The notes beneath the pieces are model-generated. The model was not told where the DNA came from, did not search any database, and was given only the letters and a program-made list of their open reading frames with translations. Source: Thiomonas sp. FB-Cd (lineage in GTDB: Bacteria; Pseudomonadota; Gammaproteobacteria; Burkholderiales; Burkholderiaceae_C). Taken from it: DNA of 64,000 nucleotides. The DNA is taken from positions 1,240,001 through 1,304,000 of the forward strand of contig NZ_JPOE01000005.1 in the NCBI RefSeq assembly GCF_000733775.1, written 5' to 3'. Within the stretch, counting starts at the first letter, position 1. Every line of letters starts with the position of its first letter. Positions 18,011 to 25,630 of the stretch are shown in pieces. Both the position numbers and the translations under genes were made by a program.

Positions 18011-19664
18011 GCACCGCGGCGCTGTAGTGCCGCGCCACGAGCGCCGTGAATCGCTCAAAGTCGATGTGGGCGGTCGCGTCAGCGCGGTCGGAGATGCTGC
18101 GCACCGCGGCGAATGGCACGGAATAGTCTGCGCAGACTTGGGCCACTGCGGCACTTTCCATATCCACCGCGATGGCGTCGGGCAACAACGCGCGTATCCC
18201 CCGGGCTTGGTCAGCGCCGCCGACGAAGCGGTCGCCACTGATCAGCAGGCCGACGTGGGCGCGCGGCGTTTGAATGCTCAGCCGCTGCAGGCGCGCTCGG
18301 CCTGCAGCGCCGTGCGATGTACGGTCCACGGCGGCATGCGCGGCCGCCAGCAGCCGCGTTGCCCAGATGTCGTCGGCGGGAAAACGGCTGCGCCCGGTCA
18401 GGGGAACCTCGAAACGCGGGAACAGGGGCGAGGCATCCAGGTCGTGCTGCAGGAAGCTTGTCGCCACAACGATATCGCCGATGTTCACCGATTGACCCAA
18501 TCCGCCAGCTGTGCCCGTAAACAGCAGGACATCGCAGCCGAACTCGGCGATCAGGCTCGTGGCACTGGTCGCGGCTGCCACCTTGCCGATGCCCGACAGC
18601 GCCATCACCACCTCGCGCCCGTGCAGCCGGCCACGGTGGTAAGCGCGCTTGCCATGCAGGCGCTGTGGCTGCGTGGGGATGAGCTGTTGCAGCAGCATCT
18701 GCTGCTCGGCCTGCATGGCACACAAAATGCCCAGGCGGGAGGGTTCGGTCATGGCTGTGCGTGCTGGGGGACGTGCCGCATCGGGTCGGGCACCCCCAAG
18801 CGGGAAGAAAAATATCGGGCGAGTTGGCGTTGTCTCATGAGTCGAGCCCGGCCGCGGACGGGGCCCTGGGCCGAGCTCGAGCGCGTCGGTGAAGATGCCG
18901 TCGACGCCCGCCGCGCACCATTGTGCCAGCGCCGCTGCGTCGTTCACGGTGTACAGACGCAGCTGCAAACGGGCGATGTGAACGGCATGCACGAGCTCTG
19001 GAGTGCAGGCCCTGGCATCGAGGTGCAAGGCGTGCAGCGCCAGAGCTTGCGCGGGCTCGCGCCAGTGCAGCGGCAGGGCTTCGCACAACCAGGCGCGGGG
19101 CAGCAGCGGCGCCGTGTGCATTGCACCCTGCAAGGCCGGGATGGAGAACGAAGACAGACAGGGTGGTTGCGCAGCATCGGCCCAGAGCCTGGTCGCGGCC
19201 TGGGCGATGCGAGCGCCCCACTCGGCTTGCCGTGCGGCGCTCGCATCAGCGTCGGTCTTGATTTCCAGATTGAGCCAGATGTCCTGCCCGGCGAGCAACG
19301 CCGCCAGGCCTTGCAGCGACGCAATGCGCTGGTGGGGGCTCCCAGTCGCGTGCAAACGGACTTCTTCCGGCGGGGGCTGGCGAGCCAGGCGCGGCTTGCA
19401 CGCGGCGCTGGCATCAAGTTGCGCCAACCGCGCCCAAACCTGCCAGCTGGCACGCCCTGAGGCCTTGGTGGTGCGGTCCAGCAAGTCATCGTGCAACAGG
19501 AAGGGCACGCCGTCGGCGCTCAGTTTGACATCGCATTCAAAGGCCCTGAACCCCGCCCGCAATCCCGCCTGAAAACCGGCAAGGGTGTTTTCCGGAGCCA
19601 GCCAGCCGCCGCCGCGATGGGCAATGCGCTGACACGACATTGCCGAGGTGAACAGATTTCCCAT
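17985..19664 (-). CDS. Fusion ORF: glycerophosphodiester phosphodiesterase + MTA/SAH nucleosidase
   Basis: One uninterrupted 559-codon frame with two complete enzyme domains. Residues about 10-260 are a UgpQ-type phosphodiesterase: HRGG at 16-19, PENTLAGF, then AFECDVKLSADG and the catalytic HDD near 58-60, LNLEIK, and the closing GVDGIFTDAL. After about 40 low-complexity residues comes a methylthioadenosine/S-adenosylhomocysteine nucleosidase from an internal Met305 (18752): LGILCAMQAEQQMLL, SGIGKVAAATSATSLI, FTGTAGGLGQ, VDMESAAVAQVC and the catalytic-Asp segment SISDRAD. The stop overlaps the 3' end of the methyltransferase gene by 26 bases. Either it is translated as a fusion, or the second enzyme starts at 18752 (weak leader), or a stop codon was lost. 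It could also be a sequencing indel. Confidence 0.85.
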   Translation of the reverse strand: MGNLFTSAMSCQRIAHRGGGWLAPENTLAGFQAGLRAGFRAFECDVKLSADGVPFLLHDDLLDRTTKASGRASWQVWARLAQLDASAACKPRLARQPPPEEVRLHATGSPHQRIASLQGLAALLAGQDIWLNLEIKTDADASAARQAEWGARIAQAATRLWADAAQPPCLSSFSIPALQGAMHTAPLLPRAWLCEALPLHWREPAQALALHALHLDARACTPELVHAVHIARLQLRLYTVNDAAALAQWCAAGVDGIFTDALELGPGPRPRPGSTHETTPTRPIFFFPLGGARPDAARPPARTAMTEPSRLGILCAMQAEQQMLLQQLIPTQPQRLHGKRAYHRGRLHGREVVMALSGIGKVAAATSATSLIAEFGCDVLLFTGTAGGLGQSVNIGDIVVATSFLQHDLDASPLFPRFEVPLTGRSRFPADDIWATRLLAAAHAAVDRTSHGAAGRARLQRLSIQTPRAHVGLLISGDRFVGGADQARGIRALLPDAIAVDMESAAVAQVCADYSVPFAAVRSISDRADATAHIDFERFTALVARHYSAAVLKLALQAA

Positions 19665-19713
19665 TGCCGGTTGCTATAAATGTGTCTAAAGGTAACGCGA
19701 CTTGGTCCGCGTC

Positions 19714-19729
19714 ATATTTCTAGAAATAT
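19714..19729. promoter_or_regulatory. Perfect 16-bp palindrome, candidate operator for sorAB
   Basis: ATATTTCTAGAAATAT is a perfect self-complementary 16-mer within an AT-rich stretch of a GC-rich genome. It lies about 300 bases before sorA and 50 bases before the divergent fusion gene. A dimeric regulator site is the natural reading, but no regulator gene is adjacent. Confidence 0.5.
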
Positions 19730-19957
19730 AAAGAAATACAGGTGGCAGTTATCTCGGGAAATCCGATCCTCTCCGTCGCAGCATGCTGGCATCAACCCAC
19801 GAACCCGGTACAGGCTTGTTTATGCGTCATTGCGCATATGCAAGCGGTGGACACTGTGAACCAAGCAGGACCCGATTGGCGATTCATCCATCAGGAAAAT
19901 GCATTGATTTCATCGAAAACAGTGATTTGTCTTTCTCCGTGAAACAACATGGAATAC

Positions 19958-19985
19958 CGAAATCCGCCATTCCTGGCGGATTTCG
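19958..19985 (+). promoter_or_regulatory. Leader hairpin before sorA
   Basis: Arms CGAAATCCGCC (19958-19968) and GGCGGATTTCG (19975-19985), 11 bp, perfect, with a 6-base loop. It ends 40 bases before the sorA start and ahead of its ribosome-binding site GGAGGAGG. Without a T-run it is more likely an mRNA stability or regulatory element than a terminator. Confidence 0.5.
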
Positions 19986-20025
19986 ACCGCGCATTGGCGG
20001 AGAAAACCCGGAGGAGGCCTCGATC

Positions 20026-21267
20026 ATGACATCCAAGAAACCTGAAATCGACATCGTTCTGCGTCGGCAATTGTTGCAGGCTGGCGCGCTTGGCTTGGGC
20101 TCAGCGCTGCTGGCGCGTGGTGCGCTGGCTGCCGACATGATCAAGCTGCCATTGCCCGGTGGGCCGGATGAGCGACGGCTCACCAATGCCTTTCCGCAAA
20201 AAGGCTCGATGATTTTGCAGCGCACGCGCCCACCCTTGCTGGAGACGCCGTTTTCGGTCTACGACAAAGGTGTGTTCACGCCGGTTAATGAGTTTTACGT
20301 GCGCTGGCACTGGGCCGACATTCCCACGCACATGGATCCCAAGACCCATACCGTGACCATCAGCGGGCATGTGAACAAGGAACTCAAGTTCACCGCATTC
20401 GACCTCATGCGCAAGTTCAAGCACGTGGAACTGGCCGCGGTGAACCAGTGCTCCGGCAATTCGCGTGGGTTCTTCCAGCCACGCGTTGCCGGCGGTGAAT
20501 GGGGCAACGGCGCGATGGGCAACGCCCGCTGGGTCGGCGTGCGGCTCAAGGACGTGCTGGACGAAGCTGGGGTCAAACCCGGCGCCGTACAGGTGCAGTT
20601 TGAGGGCTCCGAGCGTCCCGTGATTGCCACAGCGCCGAACCTGAAGAAATCGCTCAATGTGGACCATGCCCGAGACGGTGAAGTGATGATCGCCTGGGAA
20701 ATGAACGGCCAGTCGCTGCCACTGCTCAACGGCTTTCCCTTCCGCCTGGTCGTCCCCGGCTGGTACGCCACCTACTGGACCAAGATGCTGCAGCACGTCA
20801 CCGTGCTTGACCACGAGGACACCAATTTCTGGATGCATCCGGCCTACACCATTCCCGACAACTGGCCGCAGGCAAACATGACGCCGGGCGAGAAGGACGT
20901 GAAGTTCGTGCCAATCAACAAAATGGTGCCACGCTCCTTCGTCACCAACCTCACCACGGGCGCCAAGGTGCCGGCGGGCCGACCCGAGCTGGTGCGCGGC
21001 ATAGCCTTCGGTGGTGACACCGGCGTGAAGATGGTGGAATTGTCGATCGACGGCGGCAAGACCTGGATGCCGACCCAGCTTGGCAGGGACTACGGAAAGT
21101 ACAGCTTCCGCCAATGGACCACGCATGTGAAGTTGGGCCCGGGCGCGCAAACGCTCATGGCCCGCTGCACCAACAGCGATGGCCTGCAGCAGCCCATGAC
21201 GCCGAACTGGAACCCCGGCGGCTTCATGCGCAACGTGGTGGAGAGCACCACCGTGATGGCCGTTTGA
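20026..21267 (+). CDS. sorA: Sulfite:cytochrome c oxidoreductase, molybdopterin subunit
   Basis: A 413-residue periplasmic molybdoenzyme that oxidises sulfite to sulfate. A twin-arginine signal is visible (LRRQLLQAGALGLGSALLA, Arg13-Arg14). The molybdenum-ligating cysteine is C142 in AAVNQCSGNSRGFFQP. The C-terminal dimerisation domain (MVELSIDGGKTWMPTQLG) is complete. The start at 20026 is fixed by the strong GGAGGAGG and the Tat signal. sorB, its cytochrome partner, begins 14 bases downstream. Electrons would pass to a terminal oxidase through cytochrome c. Confidence 0.95.
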   Translation: MTSKKPEIDIVLRRQLLQAGALGLGSALLARGALAADMIKLPLPGGPDERRLTNAFPQKGSMILQRTRPPLLETPFSVYDKGVFTPVNEFYVRWHWADIPTHMDPKTHTVTISGHVNKELKFTAFDLMRKFKHVELAAVNQCSGNSRGFFQPRVAGGEWGNGAMGNARWVGVRLKDVLDEAGVKPGAVQVQFEGSERPVIATAPNLKKSLNVDHARDGEVMIAWEMNGQSLPLLNGFPFRLVVPGWYATYWTKMLQHVTVLDHEDTNFWMHPAYTIPDNWPQANMTPGEKDVKFVPINKMVPRSFVTNLTTGAKVPAGRPELVRGIAFGGDTGVKMVELSIDGGKTWMPTQLGRDYGKYSFRQWTTHVKLGPGAQTLMARCTNSDGLQQPMTPNWNPGGFMRNVVESTTVMAV

Positions 21268-21281
21268 ACGAGGAGACACGC

Positions 21282-21629
21282 ATGAACAACGCACAACGCA
21301 TCGCAGCCCTCAGCCTGGCGCTCGCCGCATCCGCCACGATGGCCTCGCTCCTGGGCAGCGCGGCCGAAGCTGCCACCCTCAAAAGCACCAGCGTCAAGCT
21401 GCCCGAAAGCACGCGCGTCTTCCCGGGCGACTCGGCCGGTGCCAAGGCCGCCAACAGTTACTGCCTGATGTGTCACTCGGTGGGGATGGTGATGACCCAG
21501 CCCGACCTGGGCAAGGCCGCATGGCTGGTGGAGGTCAACAAGATGAAGAACGTGTTCAAGGCGCCGATCCCTGAGGAGCAGGTCGCCGTCATCGCCGACT
21601 ACATCGACGGCATCAAGGCCAAGAAGTAG
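21282..21629 (+). CDS. sorB: Sulfite:cytochrome c oxidoreductase, monohaem c-type cytochrome subunit
   Basis: A 115-residue protein with a Sec signal peptide of about 30 residues (ending SAAEAAT) and one haem-c site, CLMCH at 61-65. The C-terminal region (IPEEQVAVIADYIDGIK) has the usual small cytochrome c helix. It follows sorA with a clear AGGAGA site, as in Starkeya-type sorAB. It takes electrons from the SorA molybdenum centre. Confidence 0.93.
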   Translation: MNNAQRIAALSLALAASATMASLLGSAAEAATLKSTSVKLPESTRVFPGDSAGAKAANSYCLMCHSVGMVMTQPDLGKAAWLVEVNKMKNVFKAPIPEEQVAVIADYIDGIKAKK

Positions 21630-21653
21630 GGCCGTCGCAAGTTCAGCACAGGC

Positions 21654-21914
21654 TCATTGCCCGCACCGGGCCTTGAGCTTGTCGAGCTGGCCGTAGGTAA
21701 TGGGCTTGCCCCCGGCGGTGGCGGCGTTGATGGCCTGCACCATGCAGGGGGTGGAGGCGCTCATCTGCAGCTCGGCGGGGTCCACCGACAAGCCATCGCG
21801 CCGCCAACGAAGCAGCCCGAGGATGATGACAAGCGCAAGCATGCCCACAAGGATGCCGATGAGGCCCTGGAGTTGCACATTGAGCGGCTTTTTGCTTGTG
21901 ACATCCTTGGACAT
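21654..21914 (-). CDS. Small single-pass membrane protein, unknown function
   Basis: An 86-residue protein starting MSKDVTSKKPLNVQLQ. It has one transmembrane segment at about 17-36 (GLIGILVGMLALVIILGLL) and then RWRR, suggesting an N-out/C-in or positive-inside anchor. The C-terminal soluble part has two cysteines (TPCMVQAINAATAGGKPITY ... KARCG). It is downstream of the PEBP-like gene on the same strand and convergent with sorB. The frame is open further upstream, but the upstream part overlaps the PEBP gene. I do not recognise the family. Confidence 0.6.
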   Translation of the reverse strand: MSKDVTSKKPLNVQLQGLIGILVGMLALVIILGLLRWRRDGLSVDPAELQMSASTPCMVQAINAATAGGKPITYGQLDKLKARCGQ

Positions 21915-22018
21915 GGTTTTGAGTGCTGGCGCGACGATGCGCGCAGTGTAGATGGCTGCTGGGTTCCTTCCGCATTTGGGGCGCCAGCCAGACCGCTGGC
22001 CCGGCACCCCTGCGTGGC

Positions 22019-22651
22019 TCAGCCTCCTTTGGCCAGGCTTGGATTGAGGGTGTACGTGCCGGTGATCGCCGCCTGTGCCAACACATGGCCGGCGATGGCG
22101 TCGCGTACCTGGTGCCCCGTGAAGGCGCCGTCCACGGGACAGTGCGGGATATCCAGCGCGAACAGCGTGAACGTGTAGTGGTGGAGTAGCGCATCGTTCC
22201 ACGGCGGGCAGGGACCGTCGTAGCCGTAATACAAGCCCTCCATGTCCTGGTCGCCCTTGAACCACGCCGTGTAGTCGTTGATGCCGTGACGCGGCGCAGG
22301 GCCTGCGAGCGAGCCCTTGCCACGCGCGGTAACCCCGGCGCTCATGGCGCCTTCGGCGATTTCACGCCAATCGGCAGGGATGTCGACGACAACCCAATGG
22401 AAAAAATCCACCCGGGGCAGAGAAGCCGGCACCGTATGGCCCTCACGATTGACATCATCGGCCGCGCTCGGCACGTCGGGGTCATGGCAGATCAGCGCGA
22501 GGCTTCGCGTCTGCGGCGGAACCTCGCTCCAGGCGAGGTGCGGATTGCGGTTATCCGAAAGCGCGACGTGCCCGACCGTTGCGGGCTTGCAGAATGCATA
22601 TTGCGGCGCAAGGGCGTGCTGATCCTGGAAAGAACGGCTGCTGAGACGCAT
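22019..22651 (-). CDS. YbhB/YbcL family (PEBP, Raf-kinase-inhibitor-like) protein
   Basis: A 210-residue phosphatidylethanolamine-binding-protein-fold protein. The family core is visible: NPHLAWSEVPPQTRSLALICHDPD near the N-terminus, then DFFHWVVVDIPAD, and GYDGPCPPWNDALLHHYTFTLFALD. The biochemical role of bacterial members is not settled. I chose the ATG at 22651 (after a GGAG) because upstream residues of the longer frame are not family-like. A run of ten G lies 33-42 bases upstream. Confidence 0.9.
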   Translation of the reverse strand: MRLSSRSFQDQHALAPQYAFCKPATVGHVALSDNRNPHLAWSEVPPQTRSLALICHDPDVPSAADDVNREGHTVPASLPRVDFFHWVVVDIPADWREIAEGAMSAGVTARGKGSLAGPAPRHGINDYTAWFKGDQDMEGLYYGYDGPCPPWNDALLHHYTFTLFALDIPHCPVDGAFTGHQVRDAIAGHVLAQAAITGTYTLNPSLAKGG

Positions 22652-22683
22652 GGCGGGCTCCGGTGTCTTGGCGTGTGTGTGGA

Positions 22684-22693
22684 GGGGGGGGGG
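22684..22693. repeat. Homopolymeric G10 tract upstream of the ybhB-like gene
   Basis: Ten consecutive G on the plus strand, in the 5' leader of the minus-strand PEBP gene. Tracts of this length are slippage-prone. It lies outside coding sequence, so length changes could alter promoter spacing, but no such effect is shown. Confidence 0.6.
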
Positions 22694-22810
22694 GCGTGTG
22701 GCGACAAAGTGGCGCAGGCACATGGTGCAAACCCGCGCTGGGTTTCAATTTACCCCAGTCCACGCTTGCGTGTCGCGCACGGCAATGATCTCACGCTTCA
22801 CGCTCGCCTC

Positions 22811-23743
22811 CTAGGGCGTCGGCTCCTCCTGGTGGCTTTCCTCGCCCTGAGGCAGCGTTTCGATCGTGAGTCCGATGCCAGGCATTGCGTCCATGAGGGT
22901 TTTTTCCACGGCCAGGCGGCAGCGCGCCGCTTGGCCCAGCGTCCAGTGCGCAGGCATGTGCATATGCATGCCCACGAATCGGCGCGTGCCGGCACGGCGC
23001 GTGCGCACGTGGTCAAACTGTATGTCGGCACTCCGATAGGGCTCGAGAAGCTGCTGCACCGCAAGAAGGTCAACGTCAGGCAGGGACTTGTCCATCAACC
23101 CATCAACCGAGCGTGCAACGAGCTGGTAAGCCTCACGCAGGATGTGCAGGGCAACCAGGATGCCCACCACCGGATCGAGCCACAGCCAGCCGGTCAGCGG
23201 GACCAGGACAACGCCACCCATGACGCCGACACTTGTCCACACATCGGCCAGCAGGTGGCGTGCGTCGGCCTCGAGAACGATTGAGCGCAAGCGCACCGCG
23301 CCTTTGAGCATCCATGCCGCCACAAGTCCATTGACCGCCGTGGCCAAGGCAATGAGCGCGACACCGACGGGAACCGAATGGACGGGGTGTGGCGCAATGA
23401 GGCGCTGCGCTGCCTCGACGAGGATCAGGGCTGCCGCCAATCCAATGAACAGCCCCTCAATGCCGCTTGAGAAGTACTCGGCTTTGGTGTGCCCAAAGGG
23501 GTGGTCAGCGTCCGGAGGGCGCCCGGCGATGCTCACCATCAGCAGGGCGAAGCCTGCAGCCAGCACGTTGACGAGCGATTCCATGGCGTCCGACAGGAAT
23601 CCCACCGACCCGGTGAGCTTCCATGCGAGCATCTTGAGCAGAATCACGACCGCGGCGGCGGCGAGCGAAACGTGCAGATAACGGCGGATGTGCATGGGCT
23701 GAAGGCGCAGGGCCAAGCGGGCGGTAAGCAAGCGTTGCTGCAT
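22811..23743 (-). CDS. Cation diffusion facilitator (CDF) family metal efflux transporter
   Basis: A 310-residue inner-membrane cation/proton antiporter. Family landmarks: SVGFLSDAMESLVNVLAAGFALLMV (helix 2 metal site with S-D-A-x-E), PDADHPFGHTKAEYFSSGIEG, and ADARHLLADVWTSVGVMGGV (helix 5 site with H-x-x-x-D). The cytoplasmic C-terminal domain contains HVRTRRAGTRRFVGMHMHMP. The usual HxxxD pairs suggest Zn(II)/Fe(II)-type export. I chose ATG 23743 because the longer open frame would overlap the divergent ABC gene and begins with non-membrane sequence. Confidence 0.9.
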   Translation of the reverse strand: MQQRLLTARLALRLQPMHIRRYLHVSLAAAAVVILLKMLAWKLTGSVGFLSDAMESLVNVLAAGFALLMVSIAGRPPDADHPFGHTKAEYFSSGIEGLFIGLAAALILVEAAQRLIAPHPVHSVPVGVALIALATAVNGLVAAWMLKGAVRLRSIVLEADARHLLADVWTSVGVMGGVVLVPLTGWLWLDPVVGILVALHILREAYQLVARSVDGLMDKSLPDVDLLAVQQLLEPYRSADIQFDHVRTRRAGTRRFVGMHMHMPAHWTLGQAARCRLAVEKTLMDAMPGIGLTIETLPQGEESHQEEPTP

Positions 23744-23888
23744 GGTAAAACGACCTGTGGCGCGGATCATCTCGATGGCCACTTGATGATGCTCGCGTTG
23801 CCATGTGACGGCATTGTCACAATGCTGCCGATAGACTGCGGGAATGACCCGCCGCGGCTTGCGGCACTGGTGCGTACCTGCAATACCC

Positions 23889-25601
23889 ATGTCCCTTGAT
23901 CTGCGCCGCCTGCCCCTGCCCGTGCCGAACCGGCGCGACTTGATTGCGTTGCCTCTGGTTATCGCGCTGTTCTTCATCGTCAGCCATGCCGGACACCAGA
24001 TGGCCGTGCCCTATCGGTTGGGGCAGGTCATGCCCATTTCGCTGTCACCCCTGGCCTTGCCCGAGTATGGGCTGTACACGGTGTTGCGCATGCTGGCGGC
24101 GCTTGTGGTCTCGTTCGTGTTCACACTCGGTTACGCCTGGCTGGCGGCGCACAACCGCTACGCCGAGCGCGTGCTCATTCCCGTCCTGGACGTGCTGCAG
24201 TCGGTGCCCATCCTGGGGTATCTGTCGATCACCGTGACAGGATTCATGGCCATGTTTCCGAACAGCCTGATCGGCGTGCAGCTATCGGTGATTTTTGCCG
24301 TGTTCACGTCGCAGGCGTGGAACATGACGTTTAGTCTGTACCAATCCCTCAAGACGGTGCCGCGCGACTTGCAGGAGGCCGCAACGCTGTATCGGCTCAA
24401 TGCCTGGCAGTGCTTTTGGAAATTGGAATTGCCTTTCGCCATGCCGGGGCTGCTGTGGAACACCATGATGTCGATGTCCGGCGGCTGGTTTTTCGTCGTG
24501 GCATCGGAAGCCATCACCGTGGCCAGCCAGACCGTGACCGTGCCCGGCATTGGCTCGTACATCGCCCAGGCGATCGCGGCGAAGGATCTCGTGGCCATTG
24601 GCTGGGCCATCGGCGCGATGATCATCATCATTTTGCTCTACGACACCTTGATGTTTCGGCCCATCGTGGCCTGGGCCGACAAGTTCAAGTTTGAGATGAC
24701 CGCAGCGAGCGAGGCGCCACGCTCTTTTGTGCTCGACTTCCTGCGACGCACCCAGTTGCTGCGTCAACTGGCGGCGGTCCCGGCAGCGCTGTGGGAGTTG
24801 TCGCTGCGCCTGACGCCGCGTGTGAGCGAGCAGCGCCCCAAACCCAGCGCGCACCGCCGCTGGGGTGACGGATTGTTCTACGCGGCAGTGGTCGCGTTTG
24901 CAATCTGGGCGCTGGCCAGCCTGGTGCGCGTGTTGCCTCGAGACTTTGGATGGCCGCTGGTCGGGCATGTCCTGTGGCTCGGGTTGATTACCGGATTCAA
25001 GGTGTTCGTCCTGGTGGGCCTGTCGGCCTTGATCTGGGTGCCCGTGGGCGTGTGGATTGGTCTGCGCCCGCGCTGGGCCCAAGCGGCCCAGCCGCTCGCC
25101 CAGTTTCTGGCTGCATTCCCGGCCAACCTGTTGTTCCCGCTTGTCGTCGTGGCCATCGTTCACTGGCATCTCAGCGTGAATGCGTGGACAGCCCCGCTGA
25201 TGATCCTGGGCAGCATGTGGTACATCCTGTTCTCGGTGGTCGGCGCGGCCTCTGCCATTCCCACGGACATGCGCGAGGCTGCACGCAGTCTCGGTCTCAA
25301 GGGTTGGCTGTTGTGGAAGCGACTTTACTTGCCGGGCATTTTCCCCGGCTTCATCACTGGCGCTGTCACCGCCTCTGGCGGTGCGTGGAACGCCAGCATT
25401 GTTGCCGAGGTGGTGAGCTGGGGGGACAAGACGTTGGTCGCGACGGGCCTGGGCGCCTTCATCAGTCAGGCCACTGCCCACGGCAAAAGCGCGCAGATCG
25501 CGCTCGGCGTGGGGGTGATGTCTCTTTACGTCATTTTGGTTAACCGCCTGTTCTGGCACCGCCTTTACGAACTGGCCACGCGCCGCGTGCGCCTGGACTG
25601 A
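23889..25601 (+). CDS. ABC transporter permease, two fused BPD-type membrane domains
   Basis: A 570-residue inner-membrane protein made of two tandem binding-protein-dependent permease domains (about residues 60-290 and 355-565). Each has its own EAA-like loop: LQEAATLYRLNAWQCFWKLELP and MREAARSLGLKGWLLWKRLYLP. The fold matches the nitrate/sulfonate/taurine (SsuC/TauC) permease family, but duplication in one chain is less usual. The ATPase gene follows 29 bases downstream. No binding-protein gene is in the cluster, so the substrate is unknown. Confidence 0.88.
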   Translation: MSLDLRRLPLPVPNRRDLIALPLVIALFFIVSHAGHQMAVPYRLGQVMPISLSPLALPEYGLYTVLRMLAALVVSFVFTLGYAWLAAHNRYAERVLIPVLDVLQSVPILGYLSITVTGFMAMFPNSLIGVQLSVIFAVFTSQAWNMTFSLYQSLKTVPRDLQEAATLYRLNAWQCFWKLELPFAMPGLLWNTMMSMSGGWFFVVASEAITVASQTVTVPGIGSYIAQAIAAKDLVAIGWAIGAMIIIILLYDTLMFRPIVAWADKFKFEMTAASEAPRSFVLDFLRRTQLLRQLAAVPAALWELSLRLTPRVSEQRPKPSAHRRWGDGLFYAAVVAFAIWALASLVRVLPRDFGWPLVGHVLWLGLITGFKVFVLVGLSALIWVPVGVWIGLRPRWAQAAQPLAQFLAAFPANLLFPLVVVAIVHWHLSVNAWTAPLMILGSMWYILFSVVGAASAIPTDMREAARSLGLKGWLLWKRLYLPGIFPGFITGAVTASGGAWNASIVAEVVSWGDKTLVATGLGAFISQATAHGKSAQIALGVGVMSLYVILVNRLFWHRLYELATRRVRLD

Positions 25602-25630
25602 GCCTTCCACCGCATTTCCGAGGACGCAAC

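Larger units (their letters stand above)
19665..20025. promoter_or_regulatory. Regulatory region upstream of sorAB
   Basis: About 360 bases, distinctly AT-richer than its surroundings in the first part. It holds a perfect 16-bp palindrome (19714-19729) and a leader hairpin (19958-19985), annotated separately. Open frames across it run into sorA but lack family support. Confidence 0.5.
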
